A DNA stretch of 64,000 bases. Source: Ceratobasidium sp. AG-K (taxonomy: Eukaryota; Basidiomycota; Agaricomycetes; Cantharellales; Ceratobasidiaceae). The position numbers were made by a program, and so were the translations under genes. Of this stretch, positions 33,401-44,603 are shown in pieces (position 1 is the first letter of the stretch; each line of letters opens with the position of its first letter). The notes below the pieces were generated by a model. It saw only the letters and a list, made by a program, of their open reading frames with translations, did no database searches and was not told the origin of the DNA. The stretch lies in assembly GCA_037039685.1 (NCBI GenBank), contig JAWNGF010000005.1, forward strand, positions 2,108,001 through 2,172,000, given 5' to 3'.

Positions 33401-34350
33401 AGAGACCATCAAAGAAACTGGATAACAAAAAGCACGGGCCATTTGTTGTGAAGCAACAGATAGGGTCACACGCTTATGAACTTGATTTGCCGGCAACAAT
33501 GAGGGTGCACCCTGTTTTCCACATCGATTTGCTGAGCCCTTACAAAGGAGACACTGAATTCAGCCGTAACCAACCCCGACCACCGCCAATCATAACAGAA
33601 GAAGGAGAAGAAGAATACAAAGTAGAGAAGATTTTGGACTGGAAAGAGACAAAGGACGGTCTTTTCTACAGGGTCAGATGGAAGGGTTATGGAAGTGAAG
33701 AAGACACAGAACAAAGGGCGGAAGATTTTGGTCACCTTTCAAAGATCATCAAGGACCTTCTACGCCGACACCCCGAGGCTCCCACGCCATCTAACTACGC
33801 TCCAAGGAGGATAAAAGGCAGAGGCGGCGAAACCAGTAGTGTCACTTGCAAAACTTGCTACTATTCCAGAAAACACCACCAACTCTACGCTTTAAACCTC
33901 TTTTGCCCTCTACAATGCCTGCTGTCTCCCGCTCCACCATTGCCAACAACCTCACCCGCGTCCTCCAAGGACCTGCCTTCGCCACGGCAAGGATCCTTGA
34001 CTCCGGAGCCGCCCTCTACGTCTTCAAGAGGTCACAACAAAGCTCGGGCAGAATGCACTTCAGGGCCTCGGACGACATCCTCCACTCAGACCTGGGGGAA
34101 TTTCAGTGGGTCAGAAAGAAATGGCCAACACGCATGCAGCTCCTACGGAAGGACATATATGTCTGCCGGGGGTGTGCAGCATTCCAGGTCTCGGAGGTTG
34201 TGCTCCTCTCCACCCACATGCTCGGGGTGGTTGAATGGGGACAAGAAGGAGCGTACTCGAGCGAGTGGGTACCAGGGTACGACAGAAGGCAGCCAACGCT
34301 CCGACCTAGATGGAACGATGCCTGGGACGCCAACTACAAAAAGGACCTGA
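30437..34350 (+). pseudogene. element C Pol, one single-base frameshift
   Basis: Same domain order as element B Pol: protease with SGASKNFLDI and an unbroken WARSNN (codon 54 is CGA), RT, RNase H, integrase, chromodomain (EVEKILDWKETKDG wording) and Ser/Thr/Pro-rich tail. The frame shifts once near 31350, after DEWKTAFR, where one A is missing compared with element B; total length is 3914 nt against 3915 in B. Upstream (30437-31350) and downstream (to 34350) parts are otherwise open. Confidence 0.86.
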
Positions 34351-34679
34351 GCGACTGGAGGATGGAGAGGGGCCGATACCAGAAGGAGAAGGTCGACTGG
34401 GAACCCTACTGGTGGAGGAAGGAGGAGACTGACGTGTCAGCATGGAAGGAAGCAGAACCTGATGTGCGACAGTGGGACAAGGAGTTTGTGGAGGCTCAGG
34501 AAAGGGTTTTGGACTGGTCCAAGGCCGACTGGACAAGGGAGGAGACATGGGAAGAATGGGAGAAGTTCTTGGACGAACCAGGGAACACCGTGTTCAATCC
34601 CATCGACCTGACCTTGGAGGAAGATGAAGGGCTTGAGGATTTTATGCTGAGGAAAGGAAAGGACTGCGCGGTGCAATAA
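33915..34679 (+). CDS. element C ORF3, conserved protein of unknown function (254 aa)
   Basis: An intact 765-nt frame starting MPAVSRSTIANNLTRVL. It shows the same landmarks as in element B: ILDSGAALYVFKRSQQ, FRASDDILHSDLGEFQWV, the CRGC pair, VVEWGQEGAYSSEW and the acidic Trp-rich tail ending DCAVQ. The first 436 nt overlap pol in another frame. The ORF stays open although gag and pol of this copy are broken. The stop codon is followed closely by the polypurine tract and the 3' LTR. Confidence 0.75.
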   Translation: MPAVSRSTIANNLTRVLQGPAFATARILDSGAALYVFKRSQQSSGRMHFRASDDILHSDLGEFQWVRKKWPTRMQLLRKDIYVCRGCAAFQVSEVVLLSTHMLGVVEWGQEGAYSSEWVPGYDRRQPTLRPRWNDAWDANYKKDLSDWRMERGRYQKEKVDWEPYWWRKEETDVSAWKEAEPDVRQWDKEFVEAQERVLDWSKADWTREETWEEWEKFLDEPGNTVFNPIDLTLEEDEGLEDFMLRKGKDCAVQ

Positions 34680-34708
34680 GTCCATTCAGGTCCCCCAAAT
34701 GGACTCAT

Positions 34709-34720
34709 AGGGGGGAGTAA
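34709..34720 (+). promoter_or_regulatory. element C polypurine tract
   Basis: AGGGGGGAGTAA lies immediately before the 3' LTR at 34721, the expected primer site for plus-strand DNA. Element D has AAGGAGGGAGTAA at the same place. Confidence 0.65.
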
Positions 34721-35177
34721 TGTTGTGAGCCAGCTCACTCCATTGGACTTGACTGTTGTCTCGCCCGTCTGTTCCTTTCTTTTTGTGTTATGTTCTGTTT
34801 CTATTCGCCGCGTTGCCACCTTCTTGTGGTTATACTGTTACATTGTGTAACGCGGCTGTGCTTTGTACGAGTCATGTCTGTTCATACAGCATGACTCACA
34901 TGGACACTCCTGACTGGTTGACTGTTATGACTCTTGTGGGTACGTCCTGTATGACTCGGCCTCGTCTTGAATATATATAGAGGACCAACAAGCCTGGAAA
35001 CCCCAGCTTGTTTTGTCTCGTCAAAACATTCCCTCTGAGTGACACTTAGAACCACCCCTACCCTCAAGAGCCTACAGACGCTTAAGTGCGTTGCGGTTCA
35101 AGAGGTCACTTAGGTCTTAGTGCCGTCCACTCTCCGTCGTGGCTTGTCCCATAGCCACCAAGAAGAAGCTCATGACA
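34721..35177 (+). repeat. element C 3' LTR
   Basis: 457 bp starting TGTTGTGAGC and ending GCTCATGACA; both terminal CpG sites have decayed relative to the 5' LTR. Confidence 0.93.
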
Positions 35178-36930
35178 TATTTTCTTGAGATTAGCTCCAA
35201 CGTTTGGGCTTGACCTTGGTGCCCTGCCATTGGTGAATCGTGGTGTAACCTGAGGATTTTTAGCCTAGTGTCCTTGTCTTCTGGCACGTAGATTCTTCTG
35301 TCTATCCAGAGCAGGTTTTCCTCAAAGTTGTAGTTCCTGATTCCCTGTTGCACTGATTTGGGTAGGGTCTCCTTCTCTTTGCACAATTCTATGATTTTCC
35401 TGATGCTTTCATCCTTGGTTTGTGCTTCCCTAATGTCCGCAATGATGTCTGATTTGACTTCCCTGGCGAATCCTTTGAACTGTTCTTCCTTGATCATAAT
35501 TTGCTCTGCTGTTGGTATTTCACTATGATCCACTCTTCTGGACAGTAGGTCTGGCTTTGTTGACATATTCCCCGGACAGTAGACTATTTCAAAGTTGTAG
35601 GACGCCAGGATTTGATGCCATCAAGCGTGACATCGGTTAAATGTAGTTGCCTTCTTCCAGTATTGCAGGTTACGGTGATCAGTGTAGATTGTTATTGGTT
35701 CACTTGTTCCTTCTAGATGCAATTGCCAGTGTTTTAGTGATTCCACAATTGCCATCAATTCCTTGTCGTGAACATCATAGTTCATTTGTGCAGCGTGAAA
35801 GGATTTTGATAGGAAAGCAATTGGGTGTAAGTAACCGTCGTCTTGTCTTTGAGAAAGTATTGATCCCATAGCAACGCCGCTTGCGTTGGTTTCCAATATG
35901 TAAGGTTTTGCTGGATCTGGATGTCGCAGTAGTGGTTCCTTGCATATTTCCTTCTTCAGGTTATCAAAAGCCTCCTGTTGTTCTGCTTCCCATTTCCATT
36001 TCTGATCCTTTCTTGTTAGAACGGTTAAGGGTTTCGCCAGGCCGCTGAAGTTTGGTATGAATTGCCTGTAAAAATTTGCAAATCCTAGGAAGGCTTGGAC
36101 TTGTTTGACTGTCCTTGGCTCCTTCCATTCCTTGATTGCTTTGACCTTTTCTTCTTGCATTGATATCCCCTCTTCGCTGATATTTATTCCTGTGTAGACA
36201 AGTTTCTTGACGAAGAATTCGCATTTTGGCAGTTTTGCAAAGAGGTTGTTGTCTAACAGGATTTTGAGTACCTTTCAAACGTCCTCCACATGCTGGTTTT
36301 GGTCTTTGGAGAAAATTAATATGTCATCAATGTAAACAATGACACAGACGTCCATCAAGTCGTGGAAAATATGATTCATATATCGTTGGAAAGTTGCCGG
36401 CGCGTTCTTCAGTCCAAATGGCATGACAATATATTCGAAGAGGCCTTCCTTGGTTTGGAATGCTGTTTTCCATTTGTCTCCTTCTTTGACTCGGATGTTG
36501 TTGAACCCCATACGCAAGTCTATTTTAGAAAAGATTTTTGCGTCCTTGATCTTGTCGAGGAGATCTTCCATTAGTGGCATAGGGAAGTAGTCGTCCTTTG
36601 TTATTTCATTCATCAGCCCGAAGTGTTGAACCAACCTGAGTTCTGGGGGTTTTTCCAGGTTCTTTGGGTCTAGTCCCTTTTTGACAAAGAAGGTTGCTGC
36701 GGCTACTGGTGATTTGCTCAGTCAGATTTTGCCTGCCGCTAGTTCCTCATCTAGGTACTTTCTGAGGGCTATGGATTCTGCTGGTGAGAGTGGAATTGGC
36801 CTAACCGGTTTAGGGAGTTCGGCTCCTTCCACCAGATTGATGCAACAGTCGTATGGACAATGGTCCGGTATCCGTTTAAATTTCTCCTCGCTGAAGACTT
36901 CTGCATAATCTTTGAATTCTTCAGGTATGT
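35178..36930 (-). pseudogene. element A Pol, RT, RNase H and start of integrase
   Basis: The portion of A pol between the C and D insertions. From 5' to 3' on the minus strand: YAEVFSEEKFKRIPDH-type linker before RT, RT with [10 protein letters not shown], RNase H (VHDKELMAIVESLKHW) and integrase zinc region to TLELISRK. Stops interrupt it near 36724 (GKI-stop, CGA to TGA), 36274 (EDV-stop, CGA to TGA) and 35620 (CHA-stop, AGA to TGA in comparison with D). It is not functional. Confidence 0.85.
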
Positions 36931-37386
36931 TGTCGTGAGCTAGCTCTCTCCATCAGACTCGCCTGTTGCCTCGCCCGTCTTTGTTTCCGTTTGTCTTGCG
37001 TTTCCGTTTCTGTTCGCCACGTTGCCACCTTCTTGTGGTTATACTGTTACATTGTGTAACGCGGCTGTGCTTTGTACGAGTCATGTCTGTTCATACAGTA
37101 TGACTCACATGGACACTCCTGACTGGTTGACTGTTATGACTCTTGTGGCTGCGTCCTGTATGACTCAGCCTCGTCTTGAATATATATAGAGGACCAACAA
37201 GCCTGGAAACCCCAGCTTGTTTTGTCTCGTCAAAACATCCCCTTCGAGTGACACTTAGAACCACCCCTACCCTCAAAAGCCTACAGACACTTAAGTGTGT
37301 TGCGGTTCAAGAGGTCACTTAGGTCTTAGTGCCGTCCACTCTCCATTGCGGCTTGCCTCATAGCCACCAAAAAGAAGCTTACAACA
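36931..37386 (+). repeat. element D 5' LTR with promoter
   Basis: 456 bp with TATATATA at 37181-37188 and AGCTTGTTTTGT at 37214-37225, again exactly 33 nt apart. Ends are TGTCGTGAGC and CTTACAACA. Confidence 0.93.
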
Positions 37387-37388
37387 TT

Positions 37389-37400
37389 ACAAAACAAGCT
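37389..37400 (+). promoter_or_regulatory. element D self-primer binding site
   Basis: ACAAAACAAGCT, two nucleotides inside the LTR, complementary to 37214-37225. Confidence 0.62.
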
Positions 37401-37408
37401 TAACAAAC

Positions 37409-39412
37409 ATGTCCATTCAAGAGGACGCAGGGTCACGCCTCGCAACACCAATATCAATAAGAAGAGGACCGAGTAGAGTTTCGAGACCCACAAGTTCCCT
37501 CAACGAACAAGATATTGCGCAAGCACGAGCGGGAGGACCAGCGAGGTCTTGCCCACAGAGCCAGGCTTCTATGCCAGGGACATTCAACACTGAGAACATC
37601 TCAGTCGTTCAGGAAGAACCTACTATGATTGCTAGGGAACCAGGGGATATGACTGAGGACCCCACACCAGTTGCAATCCGAATCCCAATTTCAAATGCAA
37701 GCCCAGGACCCTCGCGACCACTATGGTCTTTGGGATCCAGAAGACAGTTTTTTTCTCCCCAACCCAAAGCTCATGGAGGCGTATCCCTTGTACCTATCAG
37801 ACCACCTCCCACACCACACATTTCCCATGCCGCTCAAGTCCCACAGATCACAGGAACCATAACCAATGTCAGACCAATCCAAATAGACTCTCAAGCCGGA
37901 ACTCCAGTCAACCCTGCACCGCCATATGTACAGCAAGGGTATTCCCAACAACCAACAGCAACCAAAGAACAAGTTGTCCCTAGAGCTCCCAGCTCAAGTT
38001 CTAGCTCCAACAGTAGAACCATGATTAACAACTTAGACATCCTTGACGATCTTCACCTTGGAAGACACAATGCGCTCTTAAGGATTATTGATGGCATGAG
38101 AATAACTATCGATAGAAGACTCAACGGGTTAGAACAATCCACTCAGGTCTTAGCAAATAACCAACAAATCTTCAACGATTCCATCAACACCCTACAAGGC
38201 ACCTTAACTGACATTCTGAACTCGGCAAGAAATGGCAAACATAATTCCTTCCTAGTCGGTCAAGACGTAACCCGCCTTCAAAATGAGGTCACCAACACTC
38301 AAGGACTAGTAAACAATGTACGCGAAGAACTCAACACTACCAGACAAGCGCAACTCGAATGGAACGAGGCAGTAACACAAGGATTAGAAACCTTACGACA
38401 GGAAGGAACCTCCTTCACTGACAAAATCACAGAAGTTCAGGAAACTATCAACAACATGCGAGAAGAAATAGACGAAGCATCCCTGCATGGGATCCCCTCC
38501 AGGCGATCAAATTCTCCACATCCAGACGCGGAATCTACCAGAATCGACAAATTGGAATTAAGAATCCAACGACTGATCGAGAACCCAAACATCGGTAGTG
38601 GACCACGTCGTCCCAAGGTGACTCATCCCGAAGCCTTTGACGGAAAGAAAGGAGAAGGTGCCGAAATGTTCATCACACAAATGGAGAGCTACTTTGTACG
38701 TCTTGGCGATCAATACACTTCCAACGAAGAAAGGATCTGTGAAGCTCTAGCAAATTTCAAATCCAAGAACAAAGCCGCCACTCACTGGGCACAAGTACTC
38801 TTACAATCACTTAACCAAGGAGAAAATAACCAAAATCTCACCTCATGGGAAAGTTTCAAGGCACACTTCATGGAACAGTTCAGTGATCCCAACAAAAAAG
38901 CTAAAGCCAAATCGGACATCCGAAAATGCAAACAGAACAACTCAGTAGCAAACTATGCCTCGGAATTCCGATATCTTCTGGTAGATGTAAACTGGGGTCA
39001 GGAAGCTCTGATCAACCAATTCAAGGAAGGATTGAAGCCTGAAGTCAAGACCGAACTAGCTCGTTTCGAGCTAACCCTGATCAATGAAGATGGGACAGAA
39101 CGAGAACTTTCCCTCGACCGATGGATCTCAATCGCTATCTCTATCGACCAGAAGCTGCAACAAATCAAGACCTCTACAGGGAAGAAGGTAGTCCAACCAA
39201 CCGCTAGCGGACAATCCTCTACAAAGCGGCTGCCCGATGAAGTATACAAAGCAAGGATAGCAGCCAACCGCTGCCTGAAGTGCGGGCAGGAAGGACACCG
39301 CTCATTCAAATGCCCGTCCAAGGAATGGATAACAACGGAACCTAACATCAGAGGAAGGGAGGGAAAAATTGAAGAGGTACCCGAGTCGGGAAAAGGCGAG
39401 GTCTCCCTCTAA
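37409..39412 (+). CDS. element D Gag (intact, 667 aa)
   Basis: The only uninterrupted Gag of this family in the window. It starts MSIQEDAGSRLATPISIRRG. The N-terminal 220 residues are rich in Pro, Ser and Gln; a helical region follows (LNGLEQSTQVLANNQQIFND), then the Gag core (EAFDGKKGEGAEMFITQMES, NFKSKNKAATHWAQVLL) and a CCHC zinc knuckle CLKCGQEGHRSFKC near residue 630. The sequence has three extra or changed residues relative to C and B, but no stop. Pol follows in the minus-one frame. Confidence 0.9.
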   Translation: MSIQEDAGSRLATPISIRRGPSRVSRPTSSLNEQDIAQARAGGPARSCPQSQASMPGTFNTENISVVQEEPTMIAREPGDMTEDPTPVAIRIPISNASPGPSRPLWSLGSRRQFFSPQPKAHGGVSLVPIRPPPTPHISHAAQVPQITGTITNVRPIQIDSQAGTPVNPAPPYVQQGYSQQPTATKEQVVPRAPSSSSSSNSRTMINNLDILDDLHLGRHNALLRIIDGMRITIDRRLNGLEQSTQVLANNQQIFNDSINTLQGTLTDILNSARNGKHNSFLVGQDVTRLQNEVTNTQGLVNNVREELNTTRQAQLEWNEAVTQGLETLRQEGTSFTDKITEVQETINNMREEIDEASLHGIPSRRSNSPHPDAESTRIDKLELRIQRLIENPNIGSGPRRPKVTHPEAFDGKKGEGAEMFITQMESYFVRLGDQYTSNEERICEALANFKSKNKAATHWAQVLLQSLNQGENNQNLTSWESFKAHFMEQFSDPNKKAKAKSDIRKCKQNNSVANYASEFRYLLVDVNWGQEALINQFKEGLKPEVKTELARFELTLINEDGTERELSLDRWISIAISIDQKLQQIKTSTGKKVVQPTASGQSSTKRLPDEVYKARIAANRCLKCGQEGHRSFKCPSKEWITTEPNIRGREGKIEEVPESGKGEVSL

Positions 39413-39414
39413 CC

Positions 39415-42400
39415 GTGTGTGGAGAGACCAACGAACCAGTAATGGAAACAATGTACCTTAGAGCTACTAGCGAATCAACAATTGTCTACACCAATATTAC
39501 TGGAATCACGGAACCCATCGCCACCCTTATTGACTCAGGAGCATCGAAAAACTTCATCGACATCACCTGGGCCTGAAGAAACAATGTGTCTCTAATAGAA
39601 CTTCCTACTCCTCGAAGAATAATTGGAATACAAGGGAAAGAACTATCGCATCAAATTCGGTTCAAAGCAAATTTAAAATTCGAGCTACATGGAAAAAACT
39701 TCAAGCAAGATTTCTTCGCCATGCCTACTGGAGACACACCCTTAATTTTAGGTTTAGGATGGCTAGAGGAAGCCAACCCCATAATCGATTGGCCGACAAA
39801 GGAAATTTCCTGGCGGCCAGACAACGTCCTTGGGAAGGTCGGAGAAATGGAAGACATTCCTGAGGAATTCAAAGATTTTACAGAAGTCTTTAGCGAGGAA
39901 AAATTTAAACGGATACCAGATCACCGCCCATACGACTGTTGCATCAACCTGGTGGAAGGAGCAGAATTGCCTAAACCAGCTAGACCAATACCACTCTCAC
40001 CAGCAGAATCCATTGCACTCAGAAAGTACTTGGACGAGGAACTAGCCGCAGGAAAAATCCGACCAAGCAAATCACCAGTAGCCGCAGCAACCTTCTTTGT
40101 CAAAAAGGGACAAGACCCAAAGAAACCGGAAGAGCCCCCAGAACTCAGGTTGGTCCAACACTTTGGTCCGATCAACAAAATAATGAGGGACGACCGCTTC
40201 CCAATGCCACTAATGGAAGACCTTCTTGACAAAATCAAAGACGCAAAGATCTTTTCAAAAATAGATTTACGAATGGGATTTAATAACATCCGGGTTAAGG
40301 AAGGGGATGAATGGAAGACAGCATTCTGCACCAAGGAAGGCCTTTTCGAATATGTTGTTGTGCCCTTTGGTTTGAAAAACGCGCCGGCAATTTTCCAACA
40401 ATACATGAACCATATTTTCCACGACCTTATCAACATCTGTGTCATTGTTTACATTGACGATATTTTAATCTTCTCTAAAGACCGAACCCAACATGTGGAA
40501 GACGTCCGAAAGGTACTCAAGATCCTGCTAGACAACAACCTCTTTGCAAAACTCCCGAAGTGCGAATTCTTCATCAAGAAGCTTGTATACACAGGGATAA
40601 ACATCAGCGAAGAAGGAATATCAATGCAAGAAGAAAAAGTCAAGGCTATCAAAGAATGGAAGGAGCCAAGAACAGTCAAACAGGTCCAAGCGTTCCTAGG
40701 ATTTGCAAACTTCTACAGACGATTTGTACCAAACTTCAGCGGCCTGGCCAAACCCTTAACGATTCTAACAAGAAAGGACCAGAAGTGGAAATGGGAAACA
40801 GAACAACAAGAAGCTTTCAACAACCTGAAGAAGGAAATATGCAAGGAACCACTACTACAACACCCAGACCCGGCAAAACCTTACATATTGGAAACCGACA
40901 CTAGTGGAGTAGCTATGGGAGCAATACTCTCTCAAAGACAAGACGACGGTTACTTACACCCTATTGCCTTCCTATCAAAATCCTTTAACACTGCCCAAAT
41001 GAACTATGACGTTCACGACAAGGAATTGATGGCAATTGTGGAATCATTAAAACACTGGCGTTTGCATCTCGAGGGAACAACGGAACCAATAACTATATAC
41101 ACCGATCACCATAATCTGCAATACTGGAAGAAGGCGACTACATTTAACAGGCGTCACGCTAGATGGCATCAGATCCTGGCTTCCTACAACTTTGAAATAG
41201 TTTACCGCCCAGGAAACATGTCAACAAAGCCAGACCTGCTGTCCAGAAGAGCAGATCACAATGAAATACCAACGGCAGAGCAAATCATGATTAAAGAGGA
41301 ACAATTCAAAGGGTTCGCCGGAGAAATAAAGTCGGATATCATTGCGGACATTAGGGAAGCACAAAGCGAAGACGAAAGCATCGCGAAGATCATAGAGTTA
41401 TGCAAGGAGAAGGACAACCTACCCAAATCCGTTCAACAAGGGATTAAGAACTACAACTTTGAAGAAAACCTCCTCTGGATGGATGGCAGAATCTACGTGC
41501 CAGAAGACAAGGACACTAGGCTAAAAATCCTCAGATTACACCATGACTTGCCAATCGCAGGGCACCAAGGCCAAGCCCGGACACTGGAGCTAATTGCAAG
41601 AAGATATTACTGGCCTGGACTTAAGGCAACAGTAAACAGATACGTTGACTCTTGCAAACAATGCCAAAGGGCGAAAGGAACAAGGAGTCAAGCGCCACTG
41701 AAAGCACTCGAAATCCCGAATGGTCCATGGGAAGATATTGCGTACGATTTCATTGTGAAACTTCCGAAATCACAAGGCAATGACAGCATTCTGGTGGTAG
41801 TGGACCGATTCTCTCGCATGGCACATTTCATACCCTGCAAAGAATCAACAACGGCAGATCAACTTGCTGATCTCTTCCTGAAGAACGTTTGGAGATTACA
41901 CGGCTTCCCACAAAGCACGATTTCCGACAGAGGAACAACTTTCAACAGCAGGTTCCTGAGGGCCTTATACCAGAAAATCGGAACAACACCAAGCTTTAGC
42001 ACGGCATACCATCCACAAACAGATGGAATAACGGAACGGATAAACCAATGGATAGAAGCATGGCTTCGCACATTCATAAACCACAGGCAAGACAACTGGG
42101 CCGAATTACTACCGATCGCAGAATTCTGCTACAACAACCAGAAACACGGGATCACGGGAAAAACTCCATTCGAGATTGTCAACGGAAAGGAACCTCTATG
42201 GAATGTTTCAGGAGAAGTTACCGCAATCCCTGAAGCAAATGAGAAGGCAAACAACTGGCAAAAAGTATGGGACAAAGCTAAAGCAGCTATGGAATGGCAC
42301 AGAAGACATGACACTATGGAACACCAACCAAAATACAAGGAAGGCGACCTCACCTGGCTTTACGGACAAAACATAAAGACAAGCCGTCCAAACAAGAAGC

Positions 42401-43281
42401 TTGACAACAAAAAATACGGTCCTTTCAGGGTCAAGAAAATTGTATCAAGCCACGCTTACGAATTGGAGCTTCCAAAAACCATGAAAATACACCCCGTCTT
42501 CCACAGCGATCTGCTCAGTCCATACAAAAAGGACGAAAACTTTCATAGAAACCAACCCCGACCACCGCCGGTCATAACAAAGGAAGGAGAGGAAGAATAC
42601 GAAGTGGAGAAAATCATGGACTGGAAGGAGACAAAGGACGGGTTGTTCTACAGGGTCAGATGGAAGGGTTATGATGAAAAGGAAGACACGGAACAACGGG
42701 CAGAAGACTTCGGTCACCTCAGAGGAATCATGAAGAAGTTCCTAAAAGACTTTCCAGACGCCCCAACACCGTCAAATTACAAGACGAAGGGTATTAAAGG
42801 AAGGGCAGAACGGGACAACAGCACAACTTGCAGAACTTGCTCACACTCCAAATCTCTCTACACTCTTCACGCTCTTAACCTCTTTTGCACACAATGCCCA
42901 GCGTCACCCGCGCCACCATTGCCAACAACCTCGTCCGCGTACTGGACGGACCGGCCTTCAACACGGCCCGCATCCTCGACTCGGGGGTGGCCCTCTATGT
43001 CTTCAAGCGGTCCCAACAGGCCCCAGGGCGCCTACAATTCCGTGCCTCGGACGACATTCTGCACTCCAACATGGGAGAGTTCGAGTGGGTCGGCAAGAAA
43101 TGGCCAACACGGATGCAACTCCAGCGAAAAGACATCTACATCTGTTGAGGGTGCGCGGCCTTCCAGGTGTCCGAGGTCGTCCTGCTATCCATGCACAAGC
43201 TCGGGGTGGTCGAATGGGGACAAGAAGGGGCCTATAGCAGCGAATGGGTTCCAGGATATGAGGGCCGACCCCCTACTCTGA
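39415..43281 (+). pseudogene. element D Pol, one in-frame TGA at codon 54
   Basis: A 1289-codon frame, minus-one relative to gag. Protease motif LIDSGASKNFIDITWA is followed by TGA at 39574-39576, the same codon that is TGA in element B and CGA in C and A. Downstream, from MSLIELPTPRR (39586), the frame is open for 1231 codons through RT ([10 protein letters not shown]), RNase H, integrase (HQGQARTLELIARRYYW, CKQC), and chromodomain (EVEKIMDWKETKDG, YRVRWKGYDEKEDT). The tail after 42894 overlaps ORF3. Confidence 0.88.
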
Positions 43282-43658
43282 GGCCTCGATGGTGCGACGC
43301 ATGGGACAAGAATTTCGAAGCGGACTTGGCCAATTGGAAGATGGAGCGGGGACGCTATCAGAGGGAGGCGTTCGAATGGAAGCCGTTCTGGTGGCAGGAG
43401 AAGGAGGCAGACGTGTCGGAATGGAAGGAGGTCGAACAAGACGTGCGACAATGGGACAAAAGCCATGTGGAGTTGCAGGAGAGGATTTTGGACTGGTCAA
43501 AGGCCAATTGGACCAAGGAGGAGACATGGGAGGAATGGGAGAAGTTCAGCGACGAACCAGGTAACACCGTGTTCAACCCCATCGACCTGACGGAGGAAAA
43601 GGAGGAGGAGGTCGAACAACTGATAGAAAAGGTGAACAAGGACTGCTGGGTGCAGTAA
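42894..43658 (+). pseudogene. element D ORF3, one in-frame TGA at codon 85
   Basis: A 765-nt frame starting MPSVTRATIANNLVRVL and ending DCWVQ. TGA at 43146-43148 replaces the Arg of the conserved CRGC pair (CGA to TGA). Everything else is open and collinear with ORF3 of A, B and C. The C-terminal half is strongly acidic and Trp-rich. Function unknown. Confidence 0.75.
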
Positions 43659-43701
43659 ATCGGCCCTTTCTCTTCTCTCAAGGACCTTAAGGAGGGAGTA
43701 A

Positions 43702-44157
43702 TGTCGTGAGCTAGCTCTCTCCATCGGACTCGCCTGTTGCCTCGCCCGTCTTTGTTTCCGTTTGTCTTGCGTTTCTGTTTCTGTTCGCCGCGTTGCCACC
43801 TTCTTGTGGTTATACTGTTACATTGTGTAATGCGGCTGTGCTTTGTACGAGTCATGTCTGTTCATACAGTATGACTCACATGGACACTCCTGACTGGTTG
43901 ACTGTTATGACTCTTGTGGCTGCGTCCTGTATGACTCGGCCTTGTCTTGAATATATATAGAGGACCAACAAGCCTGGAAACCCCAGCTTGTTTTGTCTCG
44001 TCAAAACATCCCCTTCGAGTGACACTTAGAACCACCCCTACCCTCAAAAGCCTACAGACACTTAAGTGTGTTGCGGTTCAAGAGGTCACTTAGGTCTTAG
44101 TGCCGTCCACTCTCCATCGCGGCTTGCCTCATAGCCACCAAAAAGAAGCTTACAACA
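43702..44157 (+). repeat. element D 3' LTR
   Basis: 456 bp, TGTCGTGAGC...CTTACAACA, partner of 36931-37386. Confidence 0.93.
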
Positions 44158-44601
44158 TATGTCTTCGATTTCTGCAGCTTTTCCAAGGATGTCGTCTGGT
44201 TGCCAGGAAATTTCTTTTGATAGCCAATCGATTATTGGGTTGGCTTCCTCTAGCCATTCTAACCCCAGAATCAAGTGTGTATCTCCAGTAGGCATGGCAA
44301 AAAAGTTTTGCTTGAAGTTTTTCCCATGTAACTCAAATTCCAGGCTTGCCTTGAATCGGATTTGATGTGACAGTTCCTTTCCTTGGATTCCAATTATTTT
44401 CCTAGGTGTAGCCAGTTCAATTAGAGCCACATTGTTTCTTCGTGCCCAAGTGATGTCAATGAAGTTCCTTGATGCTCCTGAGTCAATGAGGGTAGCAATG
44501 GGTTCCATGATTCCAGTAATATTTGTGTAGACAATTGTTGATTCGCTGGTAGCTCTAAGGTACATTGTTTCCATTACTGGTTTGTTGGTCTCTCCACACA
44601 C
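44158..44601 (-). pseudogene. element A Pol, protease part
   Basis: N-terminal part of A pol, separated from its RT by element D. It reads MCGETNKPVMETMYLRAT, then LIDSGASRNFIDITWARRNN with the intact retropepsin motif and CGA at codon 54, and FAMPTGDTHLILGLEWLEE, up to AAEIEDI, where D is inserted. Joined to 36930 it continues into the RT linker. Confidence 0.85.
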
Positions 44602-44603
44602 GG

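Larger units (their letters stand above)
27945..35177 (+). mobile_element. C: Ty3/gypsy chromovirus inserted in the integrase region of element A
   Basis: Full-length, 7233 bp, opposite in orientation to A and B. LTRs of 457 bp lie at 27945-28401 and 34721-35177; the target duplication TATTT is perfect (27940-27944 and 35178-35182). The LTRs differ at roughly eight positions, mostly C/T or G/A. It carries gag with one stop, pol with one frameshift, and an intact ORF3. Confidence 0.95.
36931..44157 (+). mobile_element. D: Ty3/gypsy chromovirus inserted between protease and RT of element A
   Basis: Full-length, 7227 bp, with 456-bp LTRs (36931-37386 and 43702-44157) and perfect target duplication TATGT (36926-36930 and 44158-44162). 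The LTRs differ at about seven sites, nearly all CpG-type transitions. Gag is intact; pol and ORF3 each have a single CGA-to-TGA stop. Confidence 0.95.

Noticed and set aside
42894..43658. ORF3 as an envelope gene
   Set aside because: No signal peptide, no transmembrane helix and no glycosylation-rich ectodomain in any copy; the protein is acidic and soluble-looking.
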